Shown: positions 44,600-55,345 of the stretch, piece by piece | How positions within the stretch are numbered: the stretch's first letter is position 1 | How the letters are laid out: every line of letters starts with the position of its first letter | Origin: Archivesica marissinica | Lineage: Eukaryota > Mollusca > Bivalvia > Venerida > Vesicomyidae | Assembly: GCA_014843695.1 (NCBI GenBank) | Contig: CM026404.1 | Coordinates: 80,422,847 to 80,486,846, forward strand | Length of the DNA stretch: 64,000 bases | Reading direction: 5' to 3' | The notes under the pieces: generated by a model | The model's database searches: none | What the model was told of the DNA's origin: nothing | The model's input: the letters and a program-made list of their open reading frames with translations, nothing else | Translations under genes and position numbers: made by a program

Positions 44600-45256
44600 A
44601 ACAATTACTCAACATTTCAGACCCAGATTCCTACATTAACTCCATTGTGGTGTCGCACCAATTAAGATTGAAACTGGTAGATATCAAGGATTACCACTGT
44701 GTGAACGAACCTGTTTTCAATGTTCAAATACAATCGAGAGCGAAATACATGTATTGTTGAAATGTCCATTGTATGAGTATTTACGCACTGAACTTAAATT
44801 GTATGCGCAGTCTATTAATACATCATTCAACACGCTTAGTTTCTCTGAACAGTTTGCTTATTTAATGTCTGATAAAGATATTGCTAAATTATGTGCCAAA
44901 ACCTGCAATAGAATTTTAATGGAAAGACGTAATATTTTATATAAAACCTGAATCATGTATATAGAAATCAAACAGCTTTATAATACTATTACGATTTAAC
45001 TTTTGTATACATATATGTAAATGCAACATTTTAACCTGGGATGTATAGTTTTACTGTTTCATAAATCTGTATTTATAAATTGAATTTAAAGTAAGTTTTA
45101 AGATGCTGTTATATTATATCTTAGTTTGTCTCTTATAACTCAAACATGAGTGGTTTTGTACATTGTTTTAATATTACTGTTTAAATATGTTGTGTATGCT
45201 TGTACAAAAATGAGACGTAAATAAACATTTATCTATCTTATCTATCTATCTATCTT
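44600..45256 (+). mobile_element. 5'-truncated LINE with TATC tail
   Basis: A C-terminal coding block is followed by a 3' UTR of about 300 bases. GTAAATAAACATT comes next, and then a short ATCT microsatellite (about 45227-45255), a typical LINE 3' tail. Confidence 0.85.
44640..44951 (+). pseudogene. LINE ORF2 C-terminal fragment, frame intact
   Basis: 103 codons open to a TGA at 44949-44951. It begins LHCGVAPIKIETGRYQGLPL and then has a zinc knuckle, C-x2-C-x8-H-x4-C (CFQC, IHVLLKC). CPLYEYLRTELK and a helical tail ending ILMERRNILYKT follow. The CGVAPI.IETGRY block and HVLL.CPLY motif are typical of the C-terminus of non-LTR retrotransposon reverse transcriptases, where the knuckle binds nucleic acid. 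The reverse transcriptase and endonuclease are missing, so it is a dead 5'-truncated copy. The frame is intact, which suggests a fairly recent insertion. The exact clade is not determinable here. Confidence 0.85.
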
Positions 45257-45599
45257 AACTAAGTACAAAATATCACAATACCGTTATGTTATTTTGTTCT
45301 CAAGATATATAGCCTAGCCATTCACTATGGAATGAGGGCTTGGCAGGTGATGTATTATTTACAGTGGCATACTGGACATGTAAATGATAATATATGTTGA
45401 CAGCAATCTTGGACCCCATTCATTTACTGGACAGGACCCAAAAGGAAGGAAACAATTTAGTAATAGTGCCTGCAGAGACTGCCACATTTAATAGATCCCG
45501 AATGATGGTCAGTCACACAAGATAACTATGTTATTTAGATAGCCAGTCAGTCACACAAGATAGCTCTATTATTTAGAGGGTCAGTATAATAATTAAAGA
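45257..45599. other. no recognised gene
   Basis: Contains a two-copy AGTCAGTCACACAAGATA-type repeat (about 45510-45580) and nothing else notable. Confidence 0.5.
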
Positions 45600-45705
45600 T
45601 TGGAACCATAAGGGGGGAAGAGAGGGGGGGGGTATCTAGTGACATAAAAGGGGGAGAGAGGGGGGTATCTAGTGACATAAAAGGGGGAGAGAGGGAAGTA
45701 CATAT
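45600..45705. repeat. purine-rich repeat
   Basis: GGGGGTATCTAGTGACATAA followed by AAGGGGGAGAGAG, two to three copies with long G runs. Confidence 0.88.
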
Positions 45706-45734
45706 ACAGTGCAACTTGTGTTAGCAGTAACCTC

Positions 45735-45950
45735 TATAATATAATGGCAACTAATTACAATTTATTAATGTATAATATTATGGCAACTAATTACAATTTA
45801 TTAATGTATAATATTATGGCAACTAATTACAATTTATTAATGTATAATATTATGGCAACTAATTACAATTTATTAATGTATAATATTATGGCAACTAATT
45901 ACAATTTATTAATGTATAATATTATGGCAACTAATTACAATTTATTAATG
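45735..45950. repeat. 36-bp minisatellite, six near-identical copies
   Basis: The unit is TATAATATTATGGCAACTAA followed by TTACAATTTATTAATG. All copies are virtually identical. Confidence 0.96.
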
Positions 45951-46014
45951 TGTTTTTTCTTATTTGTAGCTGAAAACTCGGGAAATTGTGTCACAGAATT
46001 TCATCAGAATTGTT

Positions 46015-46418
46015 TCGTTATCATACAATTCTAATGTAATTTCGTGGAATTGTTATACATACAATTCTAATGTAATTTCGTGGAATTGTTATACATACAA
46101 TTCTAATGTAATTTCGTGGAATTGTTATACATACAATTCTAATGTAATTTCGTGGACTTGTTATACATACAATTCTAATGTAATTTCGTGGACTTGTTAT
46201 ACATACAATTCTAATGTAATATCGTGGAATTGTTATACATACAATTCTAATGTAATTTCGTGGACTTGTTATATATACAATTCTAATGTAATATCGTGGA
46301 ATTGTTATACATACAATTCTAATGTAATATCGTGGACTTGTTATACATACAATTCTAATGTAATTTCGTGGACTTGTTATACATACAATTCTAATGTAAT
46401 TTCGTGGACTTGTTATAC
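46015..46418. repeat. 36-bp minisatellite, eleven copies
   Basis: The unit is ACAATTCTAATGTAATTTCG followed by TGGAATTGTTATACAT, with AATTGT/ACTTGT and ATTTCG/ATATCG variants. It ends inside a SINE-D fragment. Confidence 0.96.
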
Positions 46419-46490
46419 GAGACCTCGGTTTAAAGTCCCACCTGAAAAACTTAATTTTATTAGGGTCAGATGGGGGATCGAATTGTTCAA
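46419..46490 (-). mobile_element. SINE-D fragment
   Basis: GAGACCTCGGTTTAAAGTCC through GGGTCAGATGGGGGATCGAA is the middle of SINE-D, cut on both sides. Confidence 0.82.
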
Positions 46491-46770
46491 GAACCAAATT
46501 AGTGTCACCTTTATAATAGAGTGATCACCTTTGTTGTTTTCCATGGGTGACCGCTATAGACAAGTTGGACTAATATTTATTGTTTTAGTTAATTAATGCA
46601 TCATGCAATAAATTATATACATAATGCCATTAAAGGTCTGTCTAAGCATTGCTTTCTGTCCAAAAATAAATACCCCGGCACAAAATGACAAGAAATGTTC
46701 TTTGCTGACGTGAATGCGAGTAAATTATGTTTCACCGAATGAATACTGAATAATATTATCCCCAGTGATA

Positions 46771-47000
46771 TTAACCCTTGACCTGTAATCACGACTACTA
46801 AAGTCGCTTATGCAAACAGCATAGAGCCAGATCAGTTGGCACGTCTGATCAGGTTCTATGTTGTTTGCTATTCGGATAGTGGAGCTAAATCACTTGTCTG
46901 AATACCAAACAACATAGATCCTGATCAGATGCGGGGCGTTACGCCGCGGCTGATCTGGATCTATGTTGTTTGCACATTCATTCGACAGGTTAAGGGTTAA
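46771..47000 (+). mobile_element. TTAA-2 MITE
   Basis: Tips TTAACCCTTGACCTG and CAGGTTAAGGGTTAA are a clean inverted pair with TTAA at both ends. The first hairpin is shortened. The second, CATAGATCCTGATCAG facing CTGATCTGGATCTATG, is intact. Confidence 0.9.
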
Positions 47001-47365
47001 AGACTGAAGCATACAAAATAACTATTCTCTCCCATTTAAATTCTTCGGATAGTTGAGCTAAGAAATGTAGAACACTCCAAATGTATGTATTTGGCTTCCT
47101 TGATATACTGGTTGTGTTCCCCTTTGTATTTCCTGCCAGAGTACATCATGTTGGCGAAAAACAGAACTATCATCACAAATCATCTTTTTTTCTTAATAAT
47201 AAAGACAGCCAATCCCAATAAAATATTATATATATTCATTCAGCTTCATTCAGTTTCCAGCCACACAATCATTCATGTCATTATACCAAACTTTATAAGC
47301 ACACCAAAGGATTTCTCTATGGCATCATTATCCACTTTCTGTGCAAAAGAGTTCAGTCGAACATC
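47001..47365. other. no recognised gene; possible interrupted frame on the minus strand
   Basis: The minus strand here reads SFAQKVDNDAIEKSFGVLIK. It continues in phase with KRPYNPFMILIFEKQCENIV and KETMRFLLKLRD on the far side of the hAT MITE at 47366. The combined frame is short and unrecognised. Confidence 0.3.
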
Positions 47366-47542
47366 AGGACCGTAGCCACACTGAGGCAAATGAGGCACTC
47401 GCCTCGGTTAGAATTTGGCAAGTAACGACAGGTATATAGGAAAACTGATAAAACTGCCTTCAGAATGCAGAAGTATACACACAAATAATTCGAAGGTGGG
47501 GGGTTGCCTCGGTTATTTTCAGACTCTGGCTACGGCACTGAA
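47366..47542. mobile_element. hAT-like MITE, about 175 bp
   Basis: The left end is AGGACCGTAGCCACACTGAG. The right end complement is CAGTGCCGTAGCCAGAGTCT. GAACATC is duplicated on both flanks. CAGTG-CGTAGC tips are typical of hAT elements. Its left subterminal GGCAAATGAGGCACTCGCCT recurs at about 56098. Confidence 0.75.
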
Positions 47543-47820
47543 CATCTCTCAATTTCAACAGAAATCTCATTGTTTCCTTATTAATGATTAGTGTAGACTT
47601 GTAGACAATATTTTCACATTGCTTTTCAAAGATTAATATCATAAAGGGGTTATATGGTCGCTTTACTGATCAGTTTCATACTTGCTTGCAAGCAATCTTC
47701 GGAAGCGATTTAGTACGAATGGATTTTAGCAAACAAATATTTTAATTTGTTTGCTAAAATCCATTTGTAAAAATGTTGTAAATAGATTTGTAGAAACACA
47801 TATTTAATAAGAAATACATA
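47543..47820. other. spacer with a 23-base inverted repeat
   Basis: ATGGATTTTAGCAAACAAAT and ATTTGTTTGCTAAAATCCAT face each other at about 47718-47763 as a near-perfect palindrome. Confidence 0.7.
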
Positions 47821-48060
47821 GTGTGTGTTTTACGTTTATTTATCGTCGCTACCGGTTGCCCATATGAGCGACACCTCCTGAAGAGATTAGTCATTTTAGA
47901 TTTTTGGAGGATAGTGCATGATACAGACATAAATCCATTACAGAATTCTTTTACGTGCACATCTGAAAGACTGTTAATTTTATTAGGGTCAGACGAGGGA
48001 TCAAACCTGCGTTCCTGGATTATCAGTCCAAGTGTTAACCATTTGACTACAGATCTGTCT
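47821..48060 (-). mobile_element. SINE-D, internally deleted
   Basis: The tail GTGTGTTTTACGTTTATTTA and the head AACCATTTGACTACAGATCT are present. About 40 bases of the body are missing. Confidence 0.87.
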
Positions 48061-48209
48061 GGTGTGAGAAAACATACAGGTTATAGGTAAACACCACCAT
48101 TTTGAACATGCATGTTTATGTTTTTGATAAATTGTTGAAATTTGAAAATTATGCTCGTGAACGATTGTTACTCATTTCATTTCTATTTTGATCATCGGCA
48201 TATAGTTTT

Positions 48210-48332
48210 GATGTCAATTTGAACAAATTGATCTGAAAAAAGTGTAGATCCTGATGGGCCCGGGCCGGCTCATCTGGATCTACACATTATTTTGTAGGCC
48301 TATTTAGAGGTCTGTAGTGTTGAAAGGGTTAA
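48210..48332 (+). mobile_element. TTAA-1 MITE, 3' fragment
   Basis: Retains the core (GTGTAGATCCTGATGGGC, CATCTGGATCTACAC) and the right tip AGTGTTGAAAGGGTTAA. Confidence 0.85.
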
Positions 48333-49193
48333 GCTTATTTTGAGCTGCTACTCAAACTGGCAAAGTAGGCCAAACAGACAAAGAGATGGGCCTATTGAAG
48401 CTGTAGGCCTTCCTTTGGCCTTAGTACAGAAATTTACAGTAAGAACTTGTTTTTATTTTTCTCATATGAACATAGCCACGTGTTACATATAATGATTGTT
48501 TGTAACATTTTTTCCAACATTGATAATTTGAAGTGATGGTAACGGCTGTAAATAATGTTGTTATAATTTGTAGCCCAACCCATTTGCTTTTTTCCCCCAG
48601 ATTAAATCGTATACAGCAATAGTAATAAATCCTAATATAATTTCATATTGTTTTCTACGTATTTCATTGTGTGTATAATTGTAATGTAATGTATGAAAAA
48701 AATGCAATACAATATTATTATAAAAACAAAACAACACTTTTGATAAACAGTTCATTATAGATGCCAGTTAATTAGGTACATATCTAAGTATCATTGGTGT
48801 TGCTGTCCACTTGCATATTTGTCTTTCATTACTGGGTGGAATACAACTTCCCCATTTGCATCAAACAAATGGCCTTGCTTGCATTAATGGTATATTCAAT
48901 TTTTTCGCAGGTGAAGTATAATTTTATTTGAACATTAAAACAAAGACTACTGGATAAAATATTAATTCCAAAGAATGAGCTACAATTAACATTAACCAAT
49001 GAAATTACACGATACATACTTAGAAGTGACGAATACTATTCTGAGTTACAATTGTGAATATGTCAGCTCCAACACTTAAGGCGTAATAAAAAAGTTCTAG
49101 TTTTACCTCCGACTGTAATTTTTTTATTGCCAATTTTACATCGGTCCAGGAAAATGTTGTCATGACCACGTTTTTACCTATCCTGTATCCAAC
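48333..49193. other. no recognised feature
   Basis: AT-rich, with no repeat ends and no recognised gene. It lies upstream of the exon candidate at 49194. Confidence 0.45.
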
Positions 49194-49340
49194 ATGGCCG
49201 GCGATAGCAACTGTTTGATTGCTGTGCGATGTTTTGGGTGCAAGTTCGACGAGATAAGGGTGGTAGATCATGGCTTTTCGATCAATGGAATTTACAACAT
49301 GTTCCACATCAAATATACTCCATTTAAGGCCACTTGCTCT
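49194..49340 (+). CDS. candidate first coding exon, unknown protein
   Basis: An ATG in good context (CCAACATGGCC) opens exactly 49 codons and ends at TGCTCT followed by GTAAGTATT, a near-perfect splice donor. The peptide starts MAGDSNCLIAVRCFGCKFDE. It continues IRVVDHGFSINGIYNMFHIK and YTPFKATCS. Composition is varied, and the CFGC pair suggests a small Cys-containing fold, but I recognise no family. The frame closes a few codons into the putative intron. The minus strand is also open over this region (49020-49307, about 95 codons, with CTTACAG acceptor-like sequence). The strand is therefore not certain; start context and donor favour plus. No second exon was found before the Tigger elements. 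Confidence 0.38.
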
Positions 49341-50027
49341 GTAAGTATTGGCGATTTACAGCGCTAGAATTGTGCGTCATGTGTTTTCGCAGTATGAAAT
49401 TGAAGGGAAAATAAGTTACAGTAAAAATCCTCTATGCGACCACCCCGATTTCCAGACCACTCCGCTATTGCGAACGATTTTTTTCAGAACGGAATATTTC
49501 ACTATACAGTAAAAACCCTCTATGCGACCACCCCGATTTCGAGACCACCCCGCTATTGCGAACGATTTTTTTCAGAACGGAATATTTCACTATATATGTC
49601 AATGGTCGTTGACCCCGATAACCAGACCACCCCGTTATTCCGTAATGCGACCAGTTAATTCAGACAAATGCCATTAATCCTAAGCTAATTGAACCCCTAA
49701 TACGACCTTGGGCGATTTTCTCACTTTCATTGATCTCTCACTTTCATTGATCACACCTGACATGATAAAACATTTTTAATTATGTCCCAGTTTTACGACA
49801 ATAATTATGGTATTGTATTGGTGAGATAAACACGGAAGTGTTGATTGTAAATGATTGGTTTTGATTGCTTTTAATCTTTTGTATATTGTCTGGAGTACAA
49901 ACTGTAAAACACAAGGTAGGTATTATGTGTTTCTATTAATAGATAATTACATCTTTTTGTTTGCTAATCTTTGCGATATTGGATTGATTGATCTCCTCGA
50001 GTATTGGACAATAAAAGATTATCATTA

Positions 50028-50272
50028 GGCCATAATAAAATATTTCCTAGATTTTCATCCCCGCCTGCCCCCGTTTTTAGGGCCCGCCCCGATTTTTTTT
50101 ATTACTATTTGGAAAAAAAAGAAAATCTTGTCAAGTTGAATCTTGTCAAAACACCATTTTATCAGCATATATATCGATATCCTGAAAATATAAAATAAAA
50201 AATAAAATTTCACCCCCCGCCCCATTTTCAAAAAAATTTGGATGAAAATCTAGGATTTATTTTATTATGGCC
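50028..50272. mobile_element. PIF/Harbinger-like MITE, 245 bp
   Basis: Inverted ends GGCCATAATAAAATATTTCC and the complement of TTTATTTTATTATGGCC run for about 34 bases. TTA is duplicated on both sides (50025-50027, 50273-50275). TTA/TAA target sites with GG-starting termini are characteristic of PIF/Harbinger. It is nested in the Tigger-like copy A. Confidence 0.85.
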
Positions 50273-50318
50273 TTAAGACAGTATGTTTCATATCACATTT
50301 TGCATTTATAGAATAAGC

Positions 50319-50441
50319 ATGGACCATAAACGCAAAGAACTCTCTCTTAAAGAGAAAATTAACTTAATAAATGAAAGTCCTGGTAAGAGCCAGAGACAAC
50401 TACCAGAAAAGTTCTGCATTGGAAAGACACAGGTAAATTAA
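50319..50441 (+). pseudogene. Tigger/pogo transposase N-terminal fragment
   Basis: Forty codons beginning MDHKRKELSLKEKINLINES, then PGKSQRQLPEKFCIGKTQV and a stop. The order (KRK.LSL.EKI.LI ... QR.L.EKF.IGKTQV) is the CENP-B N-terminal helix-turn-helix of pogo/Tigger transposases. That domain binds the transposon ends, and related domains form human CENP-B. Full transposases have about 450-500 residues, whereas here the frame stops after the first domain. Beyond the stop, scattered phrases such as NSEWIN suggest the continuing but frameshifted gene. It is inactive. Confidence 0.82.
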
Positions 50442-50780
50442 TTAGTAAAACTTAATCAAACAAATTCGGAATGGATAAATATAGGATAGCTGGAGAGGGG
50501 TGGAACAAAATGTGTGATTAACTTATTCAGTGGGCAGAAATATTTAATGAAAACAAGCTGCTTTATAATGAATCCAATTTTTTGAGTTGGATCCTTGAGG
50601 AGGGGGGGGGGGTGCTACAATCTAAGGAAGAAGGCTTGCTGTGTGACCGACCACTGAACCTGCTAATTGAAGATTATTTTATAATGGTCTTCTTGACCAA
50701 ACTCGATAAAGAGACCACCCCGCTAATAAGACCACTTTTTGGAAGTCCCATAGGTGGTCTTATTATAGGGGTTTTACTGT

Positions 50781-51711
50781 ATATGTCAATGGGCATTGAC
50801 CCCGATAACAAGACCACCCCGTTATTCCGTAATACAACCAGTTAATTCAGACAAATGCCATTAATCCTATGCTAATTGAACCCCTAATACGATAGCGGGC
50901 GATTTTCTCACTTTCATTGATTGGTGCGACAATTGATAAAACACTTTTAATTATGTCCCAGTTTTACTACAATTAAGCGACCACTTTATGGTATCGACCA
51001 CTTTATGGTATCGGTCAAAGTTAAGTGAGGTAAATACGGATGTGTTTATGGTAAATGATTTGTTTTGATTGCTTTTAATCTTTTGTATATTGTCTGGAGT
51101 ACAAACTGTTGCAAGCAATGATTGATGATATACATCACAATATAATTAATGAAAACAAGAAAATAAATTTTGAAAATAAAAGATTAACCCATTCAACACC
51201 AAGTAACTGACATGGACTGGTCCATGATATTTTTAGACCAATAAATTAATAACAAAATTACATTTGGATCAGTTCATTTATCAAAATGGGTAAAAAAAAT
51301 TCTAAAAATAGTTATATTACTTGAAAAAAGTGCAGATCCTGATGAGACGGCTCATCTGGATCTACACTTTATTGTAAGCCAATTTAGAGGTCTGTGGTGT
51401 TGAAAGGGTTAACTCATTTACATTGTACTTTATTTTATTATTAATTAATTAATTAATTGTGATATACAGTTGTATATGAATGGATTTCAGAAGTACAATC
51501 CTAAACCATAGAAACAACCAACTCTTCTGTAATTAAAACAGAAAAACCAAGAAAACAAACCAAGAAATTATCATGTGTGAAAGTACATTGTACATGTAGA
51601 CAAATTATCATAATTTGGTCTTCTTGACCAAACTCGATAAAGAGACCACCCCGCTAATAAGACCACTTTTTGGAAGTGCCATAGGTGGTCTTATTATAGG
51701 GGTTTTACTGT
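50781..51711 (+). mobile_element. pogo/Tigger-like element, copy B, internally deleted
   Basis: 50781-51110 repeats the 5' region of copy A (49596-49920), from TATGTCAATGGGCATTGACC to GTCTGGAGTACAAACTG. 51618-51711 repeats its 3' end (TTGGTCTTCTTGACCAAACT to GGGGTTTTACTG). The transposase region is gone and a TTAA-1 MITE lies inside. A (TTAA)n stretch is at 51437. Confidence 0.82.
51184..51412 (+). mobile_element. TTAA-1 MITE nested in Tigger copy B
   Basis: Complete with TTAA at both ends. The hairpin is shortened because the loop with CTCGTCACGAGCCGG is deleted, leaving GATGAGACGGCTCATC. Confidence 0.9.
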
Positions 51712-52128
51712 ATTTCCTAATATGACATGAAATTTAAAAAATAGCTGTTACAGGTGTGTAATTGTTTACTTTAGTGTGTTTAACAATTGATTCTAGATAC
51801 ACAATGATGTTTGACTATTTTTCCTGTAAAATAATAATGCTTGAATATTAAACATACATACTCCCCTGTGGAAGAGATATTCATGTGACACAGTCCATCC
51901 CCTACATTTCTTTTGTTCATCACCCTCCCTACCCTATCACGCCCCCAAACCACCCCCTACATTTATTTCTCATCCACAGTTTAATACATTGATATTGGCA
52001 TAATGCGGTTTGTTTGAAATCAATTTACATCAAACTTTACACAAGTTTACACATATATTGAACATTGGCAGGCTCTTCATTTCTTAAACAAAATTATCAA
52101 GAAATTTCAAGTCTGACATTGAACATAC
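51712..52128. other. no recognised feature
   Basis: AT-rich spacer containing a C-rich CCACCCCCTACATTT segment. Confidence 0.5.
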
Positions 52129-52275
52129 CTGTAACCATTTTCTGATACATAACCTGTCGTCAATGTTACACCACATACTGTTCAGACTGATATGGAAGGC
52201 ACCAGTCCATGCAATTATGATATTGACAACAACAAGCTGTTTGGCCAACTTGTGTGTGTTATTGGACATTATGAT
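52129..52275 (-). CDS. weak candidate exon of unknown gene
   Basis: On the minus strand, TTTTTATAG (acceptor-like) is followed by 147 bases (49 codons, phase 0 to 0), ending CAG before GTATGT, a strong donor. The peptide includes MSNNTHKLAKQLVVVNIIIA, with a hydrophobic stretch, and WCNIDDRLCIRKWLQ. No family is recognised and no partner exon is confirmed. The upstream flank has few pyrimidines, which weakens the acceptor. Confidence 0.27.
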
Positions 52276-52315
52276 CTATAAAAACTATTCGGACAAATAG
52301 TTCACCTTCATCTAA

Positions 52316-53325
52316 TACCTAATACATGTATATGTGACAGTGTGCTGAGGTGGCATTAACAAACAACCAATATGTATATGTAAAAGTGTGCTGAGGTAGC
52401 ATTAACAAACAACCAATATGTATATGTAAGAGTGTGCTGAGGTGGCATTAACAAACAACCAATATGTATATGTAAGAGTGTGCTGAGGTGGCATTAACAA
52501 ACAACCAACATGTATATGTGTGTGCTGAGGTGGCATTAACAAACAACCAACATGTATATGTGTGTGCTGAGGTGGCATTAACAAACAACCCATATGTATA
52601 TGTGTGTGCTGAGGTGGCATTAACAAACAACCAACATGTATATGTGTGTGCTGAGGTGGCATTAACAAACAACCAACATGTATATGTGACAGTGTGCTGA
52701 GGTGGCATTAACACACAACCAATATGTATATGTGACAGTGTGCTGAGGTGGCATTAACAAACAACCAACATGTATATGTGACAGTGTGCTGAGGTGGCAT
52801 TAACACACAACCAATATGTATATGTGACAGTGTGCTGAGGTGGCATTAACAAACAACCAACATGTATATGTGTGTGCTGAGGTGGCATTAACAAACAACC
52901 AATATGTATATGTGAAAGTGTGCTGTGGTGGCATTAACAAACAACCAATATGTATATGTGAAAGTGTGCTGTGGTGGCATTAACAAACAACCAATATGTA
53001 TATGTGAAAGTGTGCTGAGGTGGCATTAACAAACAACCAACATGTATATGTGAAAGTGTGCTGTGGTGGCATTAACAAACAACCAATATGTATATGTAAA
53101 AGTGTGCTGAGGTGGCATTAACACATAACCAACATGTATATGTGACAGTGTGCTGTGGTGGCATTAACAAACAACCAATATGTATATGTGAAAGTGTGCT
53201 GTGGTGGCATTAACAAACAACCAATATGTATATGTAAAAGTGTGCTGAGGTGGCATTAACACATAACCAACATGTATATGTGACAGTGTGCTGAGGTGGC
53301 ATTAACAAACAACCAGTATGTTTCT
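52316..53325. repeat. 46-bp minisatellite, about 22 copies
   Basis: The unit is GTGTGCTGAGGTGGCATTAA followed by CAAACAACCAATATGTATAT and GTGAAA, or shorter with the last bases missing (41 bp). Variants include GACAGT/AAAGT and CTGTGG/CTGAGG. Frames on both strands are artefacts. Confidence 0.95.
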
Positions 53326-53614
53326 GAGCACAACACAATTGATAATAATGATCTATTAAAATATAGTAAATTACAGTAAAAACAATTTTTTTATGCCTAA
53401 TCACATTTTAGAAATATAGCTTATGGGCTTGACACATTATATTAGCAAGTAATCAATTTATTTTATCTGACAAAGAGGGCTTGACTTGAGCGCATTAAGA
53501 TTAAAATCTGTTACTTAGAAATTACTTAACCAAAAATAATTGATGTCAACACCTGCCAATATGTATCTGAAAAAAAATGCACAAATAATTTTGTTTTAAA
53601 ACTATTTTACAACG
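53326..53614. other. no recognised feature
   Basis: AT-rich spacer. Confidence 0.5.
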
Positions 53615-53815
53615 ATTGCGAAGCAAGTTTTAACAACTTATAGTAATCACTCTCGTTGGCTCGGATGAAGCGTAAATGTGGTCATTCGTGTTGGAGGAAA
53701 CCGGAGTACCTGGAGAAAACCCACCTGCCCGATCTGGCGAGCACCTTACCATCTCACATACTTCCGGTCTGAGGATCGAACCCAGGTTGCATTGGTGAGA
53801 AGCGAGCGCGCTAAT
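53615..53815 (-). mobile_element. SINE-C, tRNA-related SINE sharing the SINE-B tail
   Basis: The tail (ACGATTGCGAAGCAAGTTTT) and AGTAATCACTCTCG motif match SINE-B. The body differs: GGAGGAAACCGGAGTACCTG, GAGAAAACCCACCTGCCCG, and a B-box-like GGATCGAACCC near the head. Confidence 0.8.
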
Positions 53816-54767
53816 CGGACATATAATAGTTAAAAAAAATTATATACAAACTTACACACACTTGATATAATTAGTTCAATACATATTTATATTAGTTTTA
53901 TTTATTTATTATTAAATAAACTTAGGGGTTAAATTACATACAACAGTGTCATATTATTTATCTCTAACCTTGTCAACGTCATGAACAATATCAACAACAA
54001 ACAGTAAAATTGTGCTGATTCGGGGGAAAAAACATGCGTGATTACCTCTTGCAAGATGTTCTGCATCGTGCAGTGCATTTCTACACGTAGACCTGCATGA
54101 TTTGCAAGTACTGTTCGTGTATGATAACATCTGTGTTACTTGGCGTGATTAAAAGAAATATCAAGCTTCAGAAGCATTTGTTGGTCGGTTAGCACGTCAT
54201 CTTTATTTCATGCAACCACGGAGAATTCATTTTTTACTGGCATGTCGAGTTTATGTAGCAGAGGTTTAGTGGACCTTGAGCAATATTTGCTGGTGGAATA
54301 GTTATTTTCACATGCATATTATATATACATCAGATCTGTGCCCCCATTAGATGCGTGTCAAAGAGTAGATGCGCATAATACATGAAAGCGCATCATACGT
54401 TGATAAATATGGTATGTGGCAAAATATCAACAAAACCTTCCCTGAAATACAATTTCTTCAGTAAACATTAATATATCTGAAAATTCATTAAACCAGGGTT
54501 CATTATTTAATTATTAATTATGTTGTAATGACACAATTCTGATGAAATTCTATGACATATTTTCAGTTACAAATAAGAAAAAAGCACATTTATGACTAAT
54601 GACTTGTCGGCTGCTACACTTATTTGAATTATTTTTGGCTTTTATTTTACCCAGTATGCAAAGAGTGAATATTTAACAATAAATGCTTGCTAGGTAGGTG
54701 TTTTTCTATTATGTTACAGTTGGTGATGTAGGTTATTATAAGGTATGAGTTTATATTGGCAATTTGT
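53816..54767. other. no recognised gene
   Basis: A GC-richer stretch at about 54045-54150 is open on both strands. On the minus strand TCKSCRSTCRNALHDAEHLA is followed by a GTAATC donor-like site. Without a family match it is unresolved. 54530-54600 is a dispersed repeat related to 45950-46010. Confidence 0.35.
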
Positions 54768-55345
54768 TTAAAGCAGCATTACATCGTATGAAATAAAATA
54801 TATTTGAAAAATTCAATGTTTACGTATGGGTAGCAATGCTGCTACACATTCTAACATTATACTTTGTATGCTTATGTTCATTTGGTAAACAGTGTTTTTT
54901 TGCGATAAATAAACTCGAAACAGAAAATAGGACTTTCCGAGTCGATCGGTCACGCACTTGTTTACATTCAGAATGCATCGACCCCATTTGCCCCACGTTG
55001 TCTTTTTTAATTAAATTACTTGATATGTTGATTCATACCTCTGTTAGCTAAGTCTTTTAGGGACATTTCTACATCCCCGCGAGGGGTTCGACATTAGAGG
55101 AAGATAGATCGATAGTATTTCATGTTCAAAATATATACGTTGTTTTCTACATCCTCTGTTGTTTCACGCATGCACGCTGTGCGTGTTTACATTTCGTGTG
55201 TTGATAAACAAATTCGCGTATAGGACGGTTTAAATTTATTGGCATTTTATCGTTTCTGAGCAACTATTTCGATTTTTGTAAACACACACATTAGTATTTA
55301 TATTTTACCCAAAACATCCTTTATTATGATGTAATGCTGCTTTAA
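54768..55345. mobile_element. TTAA-5 element, intact copy, 578 bp
   Basis: Bounded by TTAA. Termini AGCAGCATTACATCGTATGA and the complement of TATTATGATGTAATGCTGCT are inverted. It matches the copy at 5094-5952 in reverse orientation over its whole length. No coding frame of transposase type. Confidence 0.88.

Larger units (their letters stand above)
49420..50780 (+). mobile_element. pogo/Tigger-like transposon, copy A, degraded
   Basis: The left terminus ACAGTAAAAATCCTCTATGC is duplicated as a block of about 84 bases at 49503. The right terminus is TATAGGGGTTTTACTGT. Subterminal GACCACCCCG motifs occur on both sides. It contains a fragment of CENP-B-like DNA-binding sequence at 50319 and a Harbinger-like MITE at 50028. 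The DDE catalytic part is missing or unreadable. Confidence 0.8.

Noticed and set aside
49020..49307. 95-codon minus-strand frame as a gene
   Set aside because: It overlaps the plus-strand exon candidate, which has a better start and donor. It is mentioned there as the alternative.
54045..54150. Minus-strand Cys-rich exon TCKSCRSTCRNALHDAEHLA
   Set aside because: It is short, other frames are open, and its phase does not join the other minus-strand candidate at 52129.
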